A stretch of 64,000 bases of DNA, from contig JACRGD010000010.1 in the NCBI GenBank assembly GCA_016212525.1, forward strand, positions 591,860 through 655,859, given 5' to 3'. The position numbers and the translations under genes were made by a program. This stretch comes from Microcaldota archaeon. GTDB taxonomy: Archaea > Micrarchaeota > Micrarchaeia > Anstonellales > Bilamarchaeaceae. The number at the start of each line of letters is the position of its first letter. Within the stretch, counting starts at the first letter, position 1. The notes below the pieces were generated by a model. It did no database searches and was not told the origin of the DNA. It was given only the letters and a program-made list of their open reading frames with translations. Positions 8,630 through 17,475 of this stretch are shown one piece after another.

Positions 8630-9667
8630 ATGGCAGAAGATTTTGCAGGCATGACCATTGCAATAACAGTTGTTACCGCTTCTATCATATTGGCTGGCAT
8701 CTTAATCGGACTTGGCCGCTCGTTCGGATATAAAAAAATCGAGCTCTTTGGAATCGAGGAGCTCGCACAGTCAGTAATTAACGCAGCCATAATAGGTGCA
8801 TTTGCCGCGCTCGTAGCCATGATATCGGGCCTAGGAAGCACAATAACCATTAACGCGTGCTCAACTGGCAGCCTGCTTTCGCAATTAAGTTGCAGCCTTA
8901 GTAGCGCATCACTGGGAATCGGGACATTTAGCAGCTCGCTTTTCCAGATGCTCCTTACGCTCGGTTATTATCAGGATCTGATTTTGAATTTCAGTGCGTT
9001 CTCAATAGCACCATTTGGAAATCTGGACTCAATATCACACATACTTCGATCCCAGATGGACATGTCGAATTTTATTTCGCTGCTATTTGCGATAAATGTG
9101 GCGATATCGGATTTCATTTCGAATAATGCGCTCTCGCTCCTCTTTCCAAGCGGACTTATACTTAGGACTTTCTTTGCAAGTAGAAGGCTAGGAGGCATGT
9201 TGATCGCCATAGCAGTCGGAGCGGTTTTATTCTACCCAACATTTATCCTTATCTTCCCAAATCCCGCACCAGAACTAAATAACGCCACAATGGCGATGAA
9301 CGCATTTAACAATAATAGTTACTTCGCGCCAGTGCCGATAGTCGACCTAAACAACAACTACGCGATCGCTGCAAAAATCGACATCATGAGCGGCCGGTGC
9401 GCAAACAACGGGACAATGATTGTGAACTCGAGCAGATGCCTGGATTCGAATTTGACTGGCTTTAGCAGGACAAACTCGAGTTTGGTTTCAACATTCTCAT
9501 CTGATCTCACAGTCATTTCACAGAAAAACAATGCTGCCATGGGCAAGGCACTTTTATTCGGACTAGTTGCACCAATATTTTCATTGATAATCACGCTCTT
9601 TTTCGTAATAGAATTGGGAAAAGTACTTGGCGGCGACATCGGGATAAAGAGCTTTGATTTGCTCTAG
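8630..9667 (+). CDS. Multi-pass membrane protein with extracellular Asn/Ser-rich loop
   Basis: The 345-aa protein has an N-terminal helix, further helices around residues 50-70, 150-165 and 185-210, and a C-terminal helix near 305-330. Between the last two is a hydrophilic loop of about 90 residues rich in N, S and T with several N-x-S/T sequons, so it is probably outside the cell. Paired cysteines occur in the first loop (N-A-C-S-T and L-S-C-S) and in the second (G-R-C-A and S-R-C-L). No family is recognised. An Ig-like or transport role cannot be argued from the sequence. Confidence 0.68.
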   Translation: MAEDFAGMTIAITVVTASIILAGILIGLGRSFGYKKIELFGIEELAQSVINAAIIGAFAALVAMISGLGSTITINACSTGSLLSQLSCSLSSASLGIGTFSSSLFQMLLTLGYYQDLILNFSAFSIAPFGNLDSISHILRSQMDMSNFISLLFAINVAISDFISNNALSLLFPSGLILRTFFASRRLGGMLIAIAVGAVLFYPTFILIFPNPAPELNNATMAMNAFNNNSYFAPVPIVDLNNNYAIAAKIDIMSGRCANNGTMIVNSSRCLDSNLTGFSRTNSSLVSTFSSDLTVISQKNNAAMGKALLFGLVAPIFSLIITLFFVIELGKVLGGDIGIKSFDLL

Positions 9668-9733
9668 AGCACGTTTAAGAAACAGAAGAAATTATCACGG
9701 ATTTTGTATCCTATCTAATTCGGTGATAAGTCC

Positions 9734-10714
9734 ATGGCTCATATCACGGTCCGCAAGGTAAATGGTAAAACGTATCATTATCTCGAAGAATCAATAAAAC
9801 AGGGCAGTAAATGGATTAAAGAAAGCAGCTATCTTGGTGCAGAACTTCCAGATAACCCAAGATTATCTGAGATTTATAAAAAATTTGTACAGAAGTTGGA
9901 GAAGAAGGGAGTCTTTGGAATGGTCCCTCCACGCACTGAATTCATAGGCAGAAACCGAGCAATAAAGATCGAACAGGGAACCAAAAATAGATCAAGGTTT
10001 CTAAACTCATTGACGCCCACACAAAGAATTGAATTCATGAAAAGAGAACGAATAACGTTCATCACAGATTCAAATGCAATTGAAGGATCTACCCTTGATT
10101 ATTGGCTAACTGAGCAAGTTGTTGCAGATCAAAAAAGAATAGAGAGATTGCAGAAACGGGGGGTCGTGATTACCAATATGGATCGGGAAGAACAGGAGGC
10201 ACTCAATTTAAACAGATGTCTTGATCAGTATGAACAACTGCTCAAGCACAAAAAAGAGCTTAGCACGGATATGATACTGAAGCAGCAGGGTATTCTTCTT
10301 TCCAGAATAGACGGATATGAAAAATATTGTGGAGTGTGGAGACCAGTTAACGTTCGAGTACATGGCTCAGATCATGTTTTCCCGCATCACCAGATAGTAC
10401 CCAAACTCATGGACGAACTGATCAGTTGGCATACGAACAATAAAGAACTGATTCACCCAGTAGAACTTGCAGCCGAATTCCATACGAAATTTACGACCAT
10501 TCACCCGTTTGCTGATGGAAATGGCAGAATGGCTCGTCTGCTGATGAATTATGTCCTCCAAAGGAATTCGTTGCCATTTACAAACATCCCGCTAAGCAAA
10601 CGAAGTGCATATATGAAAACCCAGGCCGCAGGGAACATTGAAAATCACAAACCGTTTGTGTTATTTCTGGCAAACGAACTAATAAAACAAAATCAGAAGT
10701 TGAAAGGAAAGTAA
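9734..10714 (+). CDS. Fic-family protein (AMP transferase-like)
   Basis: Fic enzymes transfer AMP or another nucleotide part to protein side chains. The active-site motif HPFADGNGRMAR (H257 onward) is complete: catalytic His, the acidic/Gly anion loop and the final Arg. An inhibitory-helix motif S-N-A-I-E-G (E117) precedes it, which marks class II Fic proteins that hold themselves inactive through that Glu. The N-terminal 90 residues are basic and unlike a standard Fic wing domain; no C-terminal winged helix is present. GGTGAT stands six bases before the ATG. No antitoxin gene lies next to it, which fits an autoinhibited, self-contained form. Confidence 0.9.
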   Translation: MAHITVRKVNGKTYHYLEESIKQGSKWIKESSYLGAELPDNPRLSEIYKKFVQKLEKKGVFGMVPPRTEFIGRNRAIKIEQGTKNRSRFLNSLTPTQRIEFMKRERITFITDSNAIEGSTLDYWLTEQVVADQKRIERLQKRGVVITNMDREEQEALNLNRCLDQYEQLLKHKKELSTDMILKQQGILLSRIDGYEKYCGVWRPVNVRVHGSDHVFPHHQIVPKLMDELISWHTNNKELIHPVELAAEFHTKFTTIHPFADGNGRMARLLMNYVLQRNSLPFTNIPLSKRSAYMKTQAAGNIENHKPFVLFLANELIKQNQKLKGK

Positions 10715-10754
10715 ATGGATTTCTGATTTATTGGTTTTGGTTTAGATTTAACGC

Positions 10755-11225
10755 ATGCTCTTTTTTGATCGCAAAGGCAACAGAGTCAGCAAACCAGAAG
10801 GACGCAGAGTTGCAAAGCGCAGATCTGCATATGGAGTTGCGATAGCGGGTGAGAATGCACTCATGATCAAAGCAGCGTGGAATGCTGTTTGGGAATTTCC
10901 AGGTGGCGCAGTTGAAGAAAACGAAACGCTCCATGAAGCACTCAAACGCGAATTCATCGAGGAGACAGGATATGAATTAGTTACGATTAGTACGCAGCCA
11001 TTTTTCAGACTCAAAAGAGGATTCTATGCAGAAGACATCGATCGGTATTTTGATTCGCAGATGAGCTTTTTCTTGGTTGATGTAAGTGAAGGTGACCAGC
11101 CACACAAAGCAAACAGGAACGAGATTAGCGAAGTATCCTGGGTACCAATTTCATCGCTTAACAAAACCAGCTGCCATCCAATTTCGCTCGGAGTAGTAAA
11201 GGAATTGATGGATTCAAAGCAGTAA
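10755..11225 (+). CDS. Nudix hydrolase
   Basis: The Nudix box G-x5-E-x7-R-E-x2-E-E-x-G is complete at residues 51-73 (G51, E57, R65, E66, E69, E70, G72). The protein (156 aa) has the usual alpha/beta/alpha size, and FPGG precedes the box. The substrate is a nucleoside diphosphate linked to another group but cannot be named; mutT-like housekeeping is possible. It lies between the Fic gene and the ThyX-like gene in the same direction, with about 40 and 75 bases between, so a shared operon is uncertain. Confidence 0.9.
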   Translation: MLFFDRKGNRVSKPEGRRVAKRRSAYGVAIAGENALMIKAAWNAVWEFPGGAVEENETLHEALKREFIEETGYELVTISTQPFFRLKRGFYAEDIDRYFDSQMSFFLVDVSEGDQPHKANRNEISEVSWVPISSLNKTSCHPISLGVVKELMDSKQ

Positions 11226-11300
11226 TCAGAGAGATACGCAAATACAAAGGAAAATGAGCCCATGAGCCAATAAAAACTCTTCTTAACAAATCCAGAAAAC

Positions 11301-12938
11301 ATGGACGACTTCACTGAACACGAACGAAAATTGCTTGAGCCTTACGTCACGAATCTTGACAGATCCATATTCGTACTTACTAACCTCCCAGAAGTAGTAA
11401 AGGGAGCATTGTTTTCCCGCTATAGCCGCAGTGCAAAAAGCCTTAGAAGGGTGCTTCTTGACGAATTTATGCTTTCGGACGAACTTGGCTCGAAAGAAAT
11501 GTTCGGCAGCCAACATATAGGCACAACAAGCAGTGGAAAAATAGTCCAGACTAAAAAAGCAGAAGAGTTCTACGACCGCGTACTTGTAGGCTACGGCGAT
11601 GATTCAGTAGCCGAACTCGCAGGCGCGCACATTGCTGTCGAAGAGATTTCGATTATCGCCACCAAAGTTCTTGAAGATGCACGCATTGGCCTCTCGCCAC
11701 TTGAAAAATCAACAAGATATGTCTATTTCGATGAAAAGAAAGATGGGAAATGGAAGTATTACAGAGAACCAACGATCATGAACTCGGAATTCGCAGCACT
11801 ATATGAAGAAACATGCGATCTGTGTTTCCAGACATATACTGAATTGGTTCCAAAGGTTTCGGAATTTATAGTCAAGAGAGAACCAAAGGACGAAACGACG
11901 AGCGATCGGGCGTATAAGGCAAGTGTCCGGGCAAAAACGTGCGATCTGCTTCGAGGGCTTCTTCCGGCAGGCACACTTACGAACATGGGATTCTTTGGGG
12001 ATGGAAGAGCGTATGAATATCTTCTTACGCGCATGTATGGCGACGATCTGGTTGAGATGCAGAATATTGCAAAAGAAATGCAAGGTGAACTTGCAAAAGT
12101 CATTCCATCATTTGTCAAAAGAGCCAACAACGCACACGGAATTGCAACACAAGGATTCTACAAACGAGTCCGGAATTCAATGGAAAAACTCGCCGCGGAT
12201 TCGGCACTTAGGGGAACTGGAAATGACCAAAACGAATATGTCAGACTCGTCGAATATGACAAGGACGCAGAGCGAAAAATAATTGCAGGCGCACTTTATC
12301 CATATCTCCAGAAATCAATGAGGGAAATTCTTGCAATAGTAGACAAAATGACAGACGCAGAAAAAGAAATAGTCATTGCAACGTATGTCAACGAACGTGA
12401 AAACAGGCGACAGAAACCGGGCCGCGGGTTCGAACATGCACAATATACATTCGATATTTCAGGCAATTTCGGGGCGTATCGAGACTTACATAGACACAGA
12501 ATGCTAACACAACAGAGACAGTTGCTCACGCCGCATTTGGGCTACAAGTTACCAAAGGAACTCAAGGAAGCAGGACCGGAATTCGAAACTGCGTTTGTTC
12601 GTGCAATGGATGCTGCAAAGATAGCATATCAAAAGATCGCAGCAAAGTATCCAAAGGAAGCACAGTATGTCGTTCCATTGGCATACAATATCAGGTGGTA
12701 CATGTCACTTAATCTGCGGGAAGCATATCACATGCTCGAACTGCGCAGTGCGATGCAGGGGCACATAGACTATAGAGTAGTGGCTCAGCAGATGTTCCGC
12801 GAAATCGAACGAGTACATCCAAGACTTGCAAAGGGAATGAAATTCATGGATATGAAAGAGTATTCGCTCGAGCGCTTGGAAGCGGAAAAGCGAATCGATA
12901 AGAAAATGGATGAAATCACAAAGAAATACGGGACCTAA
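11301..12938 (+). CDS. Double-length ThyX-like protein (FAD-dependent thymidylate synthase superfamily)
   Basis: ThyX makes dTMP from dUMP with FAD. At 545 aa this chain is more than twice the usual 220-250 aa and carries two ThyX-like modules. Module 1 (about 97-285) has G-D-D-S-V-A-E and the strand ending K-S-T-R-Y-V, but the R-H-R motif is replaced by E-D-A-R. Module 2 (about 370-520) has an RHR motif at 398-400 (RHRMLTQQRQ), though the downstream S-x-R part is altered, then a C-terminal N-L-R-E-A-Y-H-M-L-E-L-R helix like ThyX. The parallel helix in module 1 reads G-R-A-Y-E-Y-L-L-T-R. Activity may remain in module 2, or the protein may have another flavin-dependent role. Confidence 0.8.
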   Translation: MDDFTEHERKLLEPYVTNLDRSIFVLTNLPEVVKGALFSRYSRSAKSLRRVLLDEFMLSDELGSKEMFGSQHIGTTSSGKIVQTKKAEEFYDRVLVGYGDDSVAELAGAHIAVEEISIIATKVLEDARIGLSPLEKSTRYVYFDEKKDGKWKYYREPTIMNSEFAALYEETCDLCFQTYTELVPKVSEFIVKREPKDETTSDRAYKASVRAKTCDLLRGLLPAGTLTNMGFFGDGRAYEYLLTRMYGDDLVEMQNIAKEMQGELAKVIPSFVKRANNAHGIATQGFYKRVRNSMEKLAADSALRGTGNDQNEYVRLVEYDKDAERKIIAGALYPYLQKSMREILAIVDKMTDAEKEIVIATYVNERENRRQKPGRGFEHAQYTFDISGNFGAYRDLHRHRMLTQQRQLLTPHLGYKLPKELKEAGPEFETAFVRAMDAAKIAYQKIAAKYPKEAQYVVPLAYNIRWYMSLNLREAYHMLELRSAMQGHIDYRVVAQQMFREIERVHPRLAKGMKFMDMKEYSLERLEAEKRIDKKMDEITKKYGT

Positions 12939-13060
12939 AAACAAACACCCGCGAAGGCAATCTTAGGGTCAGTCCACTCTGAAATCGCCCTGAACACCTA
13001 GGGAACTACAAACTTTAAGAATACCCAGTGAATAGTTAAATTGCAAGAAAATCGAGAAAA

Positions 13061-14500
13061 TTAATGAGAGCCCGCAACAGTAACTCCTACCCCAACGACC
13101 AGAGAAAGTGAAGTTAGATCTGCACCCACACCAGCTTCAAAAGCAATAACTCGGGAAATAGGAACTCCTGCGCGAACCATTGCAACAAAATGAGGAGCAG
13201 TTACATCTAAATGCACACGAGAGGTCGCAGCGGGGAAATTAACCATATCCAAAGACGCACCAAGCGAGAGCGGATTGGTGGAAGTCCAGGGAACATGAAT
13301 GCCCCGGTGCCGGGCTTCCACATGCAAAGGGTTCATCAGATCGCTTCCAGGTACGATCAAGCCGCTTGTCGCAGAAACTTCTGCACTTAGTAATCGATGA
13401 ACGTAATGGAGTGAAAGGCCGTATGCCGCAAACGATGCATCGACAGAGCGGGTTTGAGTAGGATGCGAGATTTGAGATGCACTAAGAGGTGCGACTCCAC
13501 CACGGAAGAATAAACCACCCTCCAAATAATGACCATCGCCAAAGGATCGCAACACTCCGACTCCCAGTCCGCCGCCAACAACATTTGCACCCGCATCAAA
13601 CTCTGAGGTCAAAAGACCAAAGTGTCGATAGAATCCAGAACCAAAGATAGAAAGCTCGAATCCCGAGTCCCGCGGACCTAATCTAATATAGTATGAAACA
13701 TTCGCGGCACCAGAGCCGGCGATCACACCATCAACACCACTAGGAAGGACTGATCCGAAAACAGAGGCAGAATAGTGTGGAAGCAGAATCATGGGAGCAA
13801 TAGGTCGAACACTACGTCCCTGCTGACCGTTTCCATTGGGGTTGGGCGGGGTTTGATTTTGGGCAGTGTTTCCTGGAGTGGGGGGAGCTGGAGTAGCGAT
13901 AGTGATAGTAGCAGTCGCCCCATTAAAGCGCAAGAACCCTCCTGGACCACGGATAGTAAGTCTATGCGGGCCTTCGCCAGTAACATGAACAGTATAATCT
14001 CTTGACGAACCGATCGCAAGATTCGCCCCGAGATTAACATTAACGGAATCGATGGATGCAGTAATGGAAGTCGGAGAGAGAGGAGATGAATCAGAAGGAG
14101 ATAAACGAATGTCATCAACACCGGAATCTAAAACATATCTAAGGACGCCTGGTGGAGAAGTAGGAGACGCACTTGCAACGGTTTTCCATAAAGTAATAGA
14201 AATATCTGCAGGACCATTAAAAGTAAAAGTGGGCATTTGATTTGCTTCCTGACTTACCCGAACTCCGGCCAGACTGTTCAGACCGTCATGAAGAGCAACA
14301 TTAGTACCAGCCACAGCGACCGGAACAGGAACTGAACGAGTGGTGGACTGAGTACCTAGGGGAGTCGGAGCTACGACAGTGGGCGGAGCAGGCTGCGCAA
14401 AAGCTTTTGCTGGAGAAATTGCAACAGATGAAAAAGCAATTGCTGCAACAGACGCAGCACGACATACAGTATCTCGATGAACATTTCGCATAGATTTCAC
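13061..14500 (-). CDS. Secreted beta-rich protein with outer-membrane-barrel-like C-terminal half
   Basis: The 479-aa chain starts with a signal peptide (basic start, A/S/V-rich core, A-x-A before Q36), followed by a P/T-rich stretch, a beta domain (about 80-205), a second P/N-rich linker and a 250-residue C-terminal half of short alternating polar/hydrophobic strands rich in G, S, V and F. That half resembles bacterial outer-membrane barrels (autotransporter or OmpA-like), which is unexpected in an archaeon. It has no C-terminal membrane helix. A TATA-like CTTTTAAATC 26 bases upstream of the ATG supports the start. It diverges from the kinase gene at 14596. No family is assigned; the barrel reading is from pattern only. 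Confidence 0.65.
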   Translation of the reverse strand: MKSMRNVHRDTVCRAASVAAIAFSSVAISPAKAFAQPAPPTVVAPTPLGTQSTTRSVPVPVAVAGTNVALHDGLNSLAGVRVSQEANQMPTFTFNGPADISITLWKTVASASPTSPPGVLRYVLDSGVDDIRLSPSDSSPLSPTSITASIDSVNVNLGANLAIGSSRDYTVHVTGEGPHRLTIRGPGGFLRFNGATATITIATPAPPTPGNTAQNQTPPNPNGNGQQGRSVRPIAPMILLPHYSASVFGSVLPSGVDGVIAGSGAANVSYYIRLGPRDSGFELSIFGSGFYRHFGLLTSEFDAGANVVGGGLGVGVLRSFGDGHYLEGGLFFRGGVAPLSASQISHPTQTRSVDASFAAYGLSLHYVHRLLSAEVSATSGLIVPGSDLMNPLHVEARHRGIHVPWTSTNPLSLGASLDMVNFPAATSRVHLDVTAPHFVAMVRAGVPISRVIAFEAGVGADLTSLSLVVGVGVTVAGSH

Positions 14501-14522
14501 TTAGGTTGACATTAACTAAAAC

Positions 14523-14570
14523 GATTTAAAAGTGTTTGTTTTTGGAAAGAAGTAACAATAGGGTTTATAA
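14523..14570. promoter_or_regulatory. Divergent promoters between the secreted protein and the kinase
   Basis: A minus-strand TATA (CTTTTAAATC, 14523-14532) is about 26 bases from the ATG at 14500, and a plus-strand TATA (TTTATAA, 14564-14570) is about 28 bases from the ATG at 14596. The 95-base spacer holds nothing else visible. Confidence 0.5.
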
Positions 14571-14595
14571 CCTGTAGTAATGATTAAATACCACC

Positions 14596-17154
14596 ATGAG
14601 TAAAACACCAGCACACGCAGTAAAGGCAGCAGCATCACATTCACCAGCACCACCAGAACAGGTTAGATTATCAGTACCAGCATACACACCAAGAGCTCCT
14701 AGCCGAATGCCGCTTTCAGAAGGACCAGAAGTAAAAATGGAAGAGGAAGAAGAAGTAGAACTCGCAACTGCAGTAAGCACAAAAGTAGCTCAAGAATTTA
14801 GAAGACTTGGATACGATCAGGTAAGAGAAATAGGACGAGGCGCGATGGGAATCGTTTATAGTGCGCTTCATGTAGGAACTAAAACGGAAGTAGGACTAGG
14901 ACGGAGAGAAGTCATAAAAGTACTACAAAAAAATTATGCCTCAAATGAGGCAGCCAGGGCACGATTCATAAGAGAAGCACAGGCCATTGCAGGACTCCCA
15001 CATCCAAACATAGTAAAAGTAAATAAAACCCTAATGACAAGTGCGGGCGAAATCGCAATAGTGATGGAGGAGCTCAGAGGGCAGGAACTTGCAACATATT
15101 ACGAAAGAGGCACTATGCCCCGACCATGGGCAGAAACGGCAGGCATATTTGCCCAGGTTTGCGCAGGGCTTAGGGCAGCTCACGAAAACAAAGATAGCGA
15201 TGGACGCCCGGCTCCAATAGTTCATAGAGACATAAAATTCGAAAATATTTTCCTCTGTGAAGGCGAGGATGGGCCAGTCGCGAAAATACTCGATTTTGGA
15301 GTGGCCAAAATCCGAGAGAACGGTGCCCAGGAGCTAACACAAGATGGAACAGTGCTTGGAACCCCGTATTACGTATCTCCTGAGATGGCAAGAGGAAGAG
15401 GCGTAGACATTCGATCAGATATTTGGGCAGTAGGAGTCGCACTATATTACACAGTTACAGGAACATATCCCATTGAAGGAGAGAACGTACAAGACACAAT
15501 AACCCGAATTGCAAGTGAACAGGCCCAATCAGTTAGAGAAAGATGCATTGCAAGAGGACTACCACCTCCAGAGCAAGCAGTAGAGAAAATAATAATGACC
15601 TGCCTGCAACGGGATCCAGACCAACGATTCCAAAGCGCAAAGGCACTTAGAGATGCAATAATTAGGACAATCAGTACGGAAAATAAAACAAACATAGTTT
15701 TAGGAGATAGGCGTTCATCACCTAGGATAGATGGAAAGTACGTATTGGGTGAAGAGGTACACAGACATTCTACGGCAAGTGGAAGATTCTATACGGCAAC
15801 CGAAACAGGAGATCTTCAAAGAGAAGTTACAATAAAAATTTTAGAAGGAGTTTTTGATGAAAACGAGAAAGCCAGACTGAAAAAAGAGGCACAAACACTC
15901 ACACAAATAGAGCATCCAAACGTCGCAAAAGTGTATGAATTGGATGTAAGTGGAGATCATCCCCGTTTAGTAATGGAGTTTGTAGGAAGAAAAACATTAG
16001 CCCAATACGTAGCTGAGGAAAGAGAATTAGATCTGCCATTCATAGGCAGTGCGATGGATCAGATTTGTAGTGGACTTGCAGCAGCACATGAAATCGGGAT
16101 GATACATAGAGACATAAAACCGGAAAATATTTTTTTACAGCCGACAAAAACAGGAGGAACGCGTATAAAGTTAGTAAATTTTGCATTTGCAAGGGAAGCG
16201 CAGGAAGGTCCTGATAAACAAAAACTCACAAGACCGGGAGTAAGCGTCGGAACCACAGGATACAAACCACCCGAAGCCAGACTAGACGGAGACGTAACAC
16301 CAGCCTGGGACGTCTATTCTGCAGGCGCAGTATTATACGAAATGCTAACTGGCACCCCTCCATTTATTGCAGATGCAGCAACCCCCGAAATAGCACATTT
16401 TAGACTTCCAACATCACCATCAGAAAGAAATCAAAGTAGAAGGATACCAGTGGAATTAGACAGTATTGTCGCTAAGGCAATGGCGCTGACAGCTAAAGAC
16501 AGATATCAGAGCATTGAGGAATTTTCAGCTGCACTTAAAGACACGTTGAAAAAGATAGATGGTAAGAACGGCAGAAAAAGTGGACCTGTGGCACTAATCA
16601 ACAGACCAAATAAACTATACTATGGACTGGCGACAGTAGGAATCGTAGCGGGTCTTGTAGGTGCAGGGGTAATGATCGCAAGATCCAAGCACAGGATTCA
16701 AGAGCCAAGACACGAAGAGATTGTTAGAACCATCAGAGACAGTGCAGTAGTAGCTCCAACCATTACCGATGCAGGAGCATTAAATGCAGATGCAGGAACA
16801 CCTCCAGTAGCTGCGCAGATTGTATCTCTAGAACCAGCAACATACAGAGTTCGATTCTCCGCGGAAGTAAAAGGATTTACGGTATATGTTGACGATGGAT
16901 CTGGGAATACTACCGAGTTATGTCCAAGCAGGACTCACAAACGATGTTCTGGCGAACTAAGTCCGGGCAACCACACGATAGTAGTAAGAAAAGAGGGGTA
17001 TCAAGAGTGGCGCAGAGAAATAAACGTTACTGAGCCCGGACAGATAATAGACATCGAAGGCCTAACACGGATCCGATCAGCCAGAACTCCACGAACCGGC
17101 CATGGGCATGGGCAACATAACAGTGCAGTACAGATAAATCACATAGAAGACTAA
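14596..17154 (+). CDS. Membrane Ser/Thr kinase with second pseudokinase domain and PEGA domain
   Basis: Domain order in 852 aa: Pro/Ala-rich head (1-60); kinase 1 (about 72-360) with glycine loop G-R-G-A-M-G-I-V, K108, HRDIKFEN (210-217) and DFG (233-235); kinase 2 (about 381-654) with HRDIKPEN (504-511), but DFG changed to N528-F-A and a degraded glycine loop; one membrane helix (about 676-695); a linker; and a C-terminal PEGA-like beta domain (about 751-822) outside the cell. The layout follows bacterial PknB-type (especially myxobacterial) kinases and is unusual for an archaeon. Kinase 1 should be active; kinase 2 is probably a regulatory pseudokinase. The divergent barrel-like secreted protein may be its partner. 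Confidence 0.9.
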   Translation: MSKTPAHAVKAAASHSPAPPEQVRLSVPAYTPRAPSRMPLSEGPEVKMEEEEEVELATAVSTKVAQEFRRLGYDQVREIGRGAMGIVYSALHVGTKTEVGLGRREVIKVLQKNYASNEAARARFIREAQAIAGLPHPNIVKVNKTLMTSAGEIAIVMEELRGQELATYYERGTMPRPWAETAGIFAQVCAGLRAAHENKDSDGRPAPIVHRDIKFENIFLCEGEDGPVAKILDFGVAKIRENGAQELTQDGTVLGTPYYVSPEMARGRGVDIRSDIWAVGVALYYTVTGTYPIEGENVQDTITRIASEQAQSVRERCIARGLPPPEQAVEKIIMTCLQRDPDQRFQSAKALRDAIIRTISTENKTNIVLGDRRSSPRIDGKYVLGEEVHRHSTASGRFYTATETGDLQREVTIKILEGVFDENEKARLKKEAQTLTQIEHPNVAKVYELDVSGDHPRLVMEFVGRKTLAQYVAEERELDLPFIGSAMDQICSGLAAAHEIGMIHRDIKPENIFLQPTKTGGTRIKLVNFAFAREAQEGPDKQKLTRPGVSVGTTGYKPPEARLDGDVTPAWDVYSAGAVLYEMLTGTPPFIADAATPEIAHFRLPTSPSERNQSRRIPVELDSIVAKAMALTAKDRYQSIEEFSAALKDTLKKIDGKNGRKSGPVALINRPNKLYYGLATVGIVAGLVGAGVMIARSKHRIQEPRHEEIVRTIRDSAVVAPTITDAGALNADAGTPPVAAQIVSLEPATYRVRFSAEVKGFTVYVDDGSGNTTELCPSRTHKRCSGELSPGNHTIVVRKEGYQEWRREINVTEPGQIIDIEGLTRIRSARTPRTGHGHGQHNSAVQINHIED

Positions 17155-17167
17155 CCGCACCGTCCCT

Positions 17168-17179
17168 AATTTAAATTTT
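17168..17179 (+). promoter_or_regulatory. TATA box of the 17197 gene
   Basis: AATTTAAATTTT is centred about 24 bases upstream of the ATG at 17197, consistent with a leaderless or nearly leaderless transcript for the two-gene operon that follows. Confidence 0.45.
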
Positions 17180-17196
17180 CTTTTCCAAACTACTGC

Positions 17197-17475
17197 ATGC
17201 ACCTTCGCCAAAACAATTTCATCACGACCCCCCTATCAGAGCTGAGAAAGGAAAAACCAGAAGAATTTGGACAACTTATTAAACTCTGCGGCGAACTCAA
17301 CCCGAAACAATTTCCCGAGGCCACGATAGTAAGAGAAGACAAGGAATACGCAACTATTGGAGATGTGTATCGACTCTCAAGAAAGCTCGCACAAAAAAAG
17401 AAGCCAAAGGAGCAGACCCGCATCAGCGACCTTATGGCCAGATTCCGATCCGGCTCAAGATTGGCGAAGAAATGA
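17197..17475 (+). CDS. Small basic unknown protein (92 aa)
   Basis: The protein is soluble, Lys/Arg/Glu-rich and predicted helical, with a very basic C-terminal half (QKKKPKEQTR, then R-S-G-S-R-L-A-K-K). No family is recognised. Its last bases overlap the ATG of the epimerase gene (ATGA-type overlap), so the two are translationally coupled. The basic tail suggests nucleic-acid or ribosome binding, which is only inference. Confidence 0.65.
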   Translation: MHLRQNNFITTPLSELRKEKPEEFGQLIKLCGELNPKQFPEATIVREDKEYATIGDVYRLSRKLAQKKKPKEQTRISDLMARFRSGSRLAKK

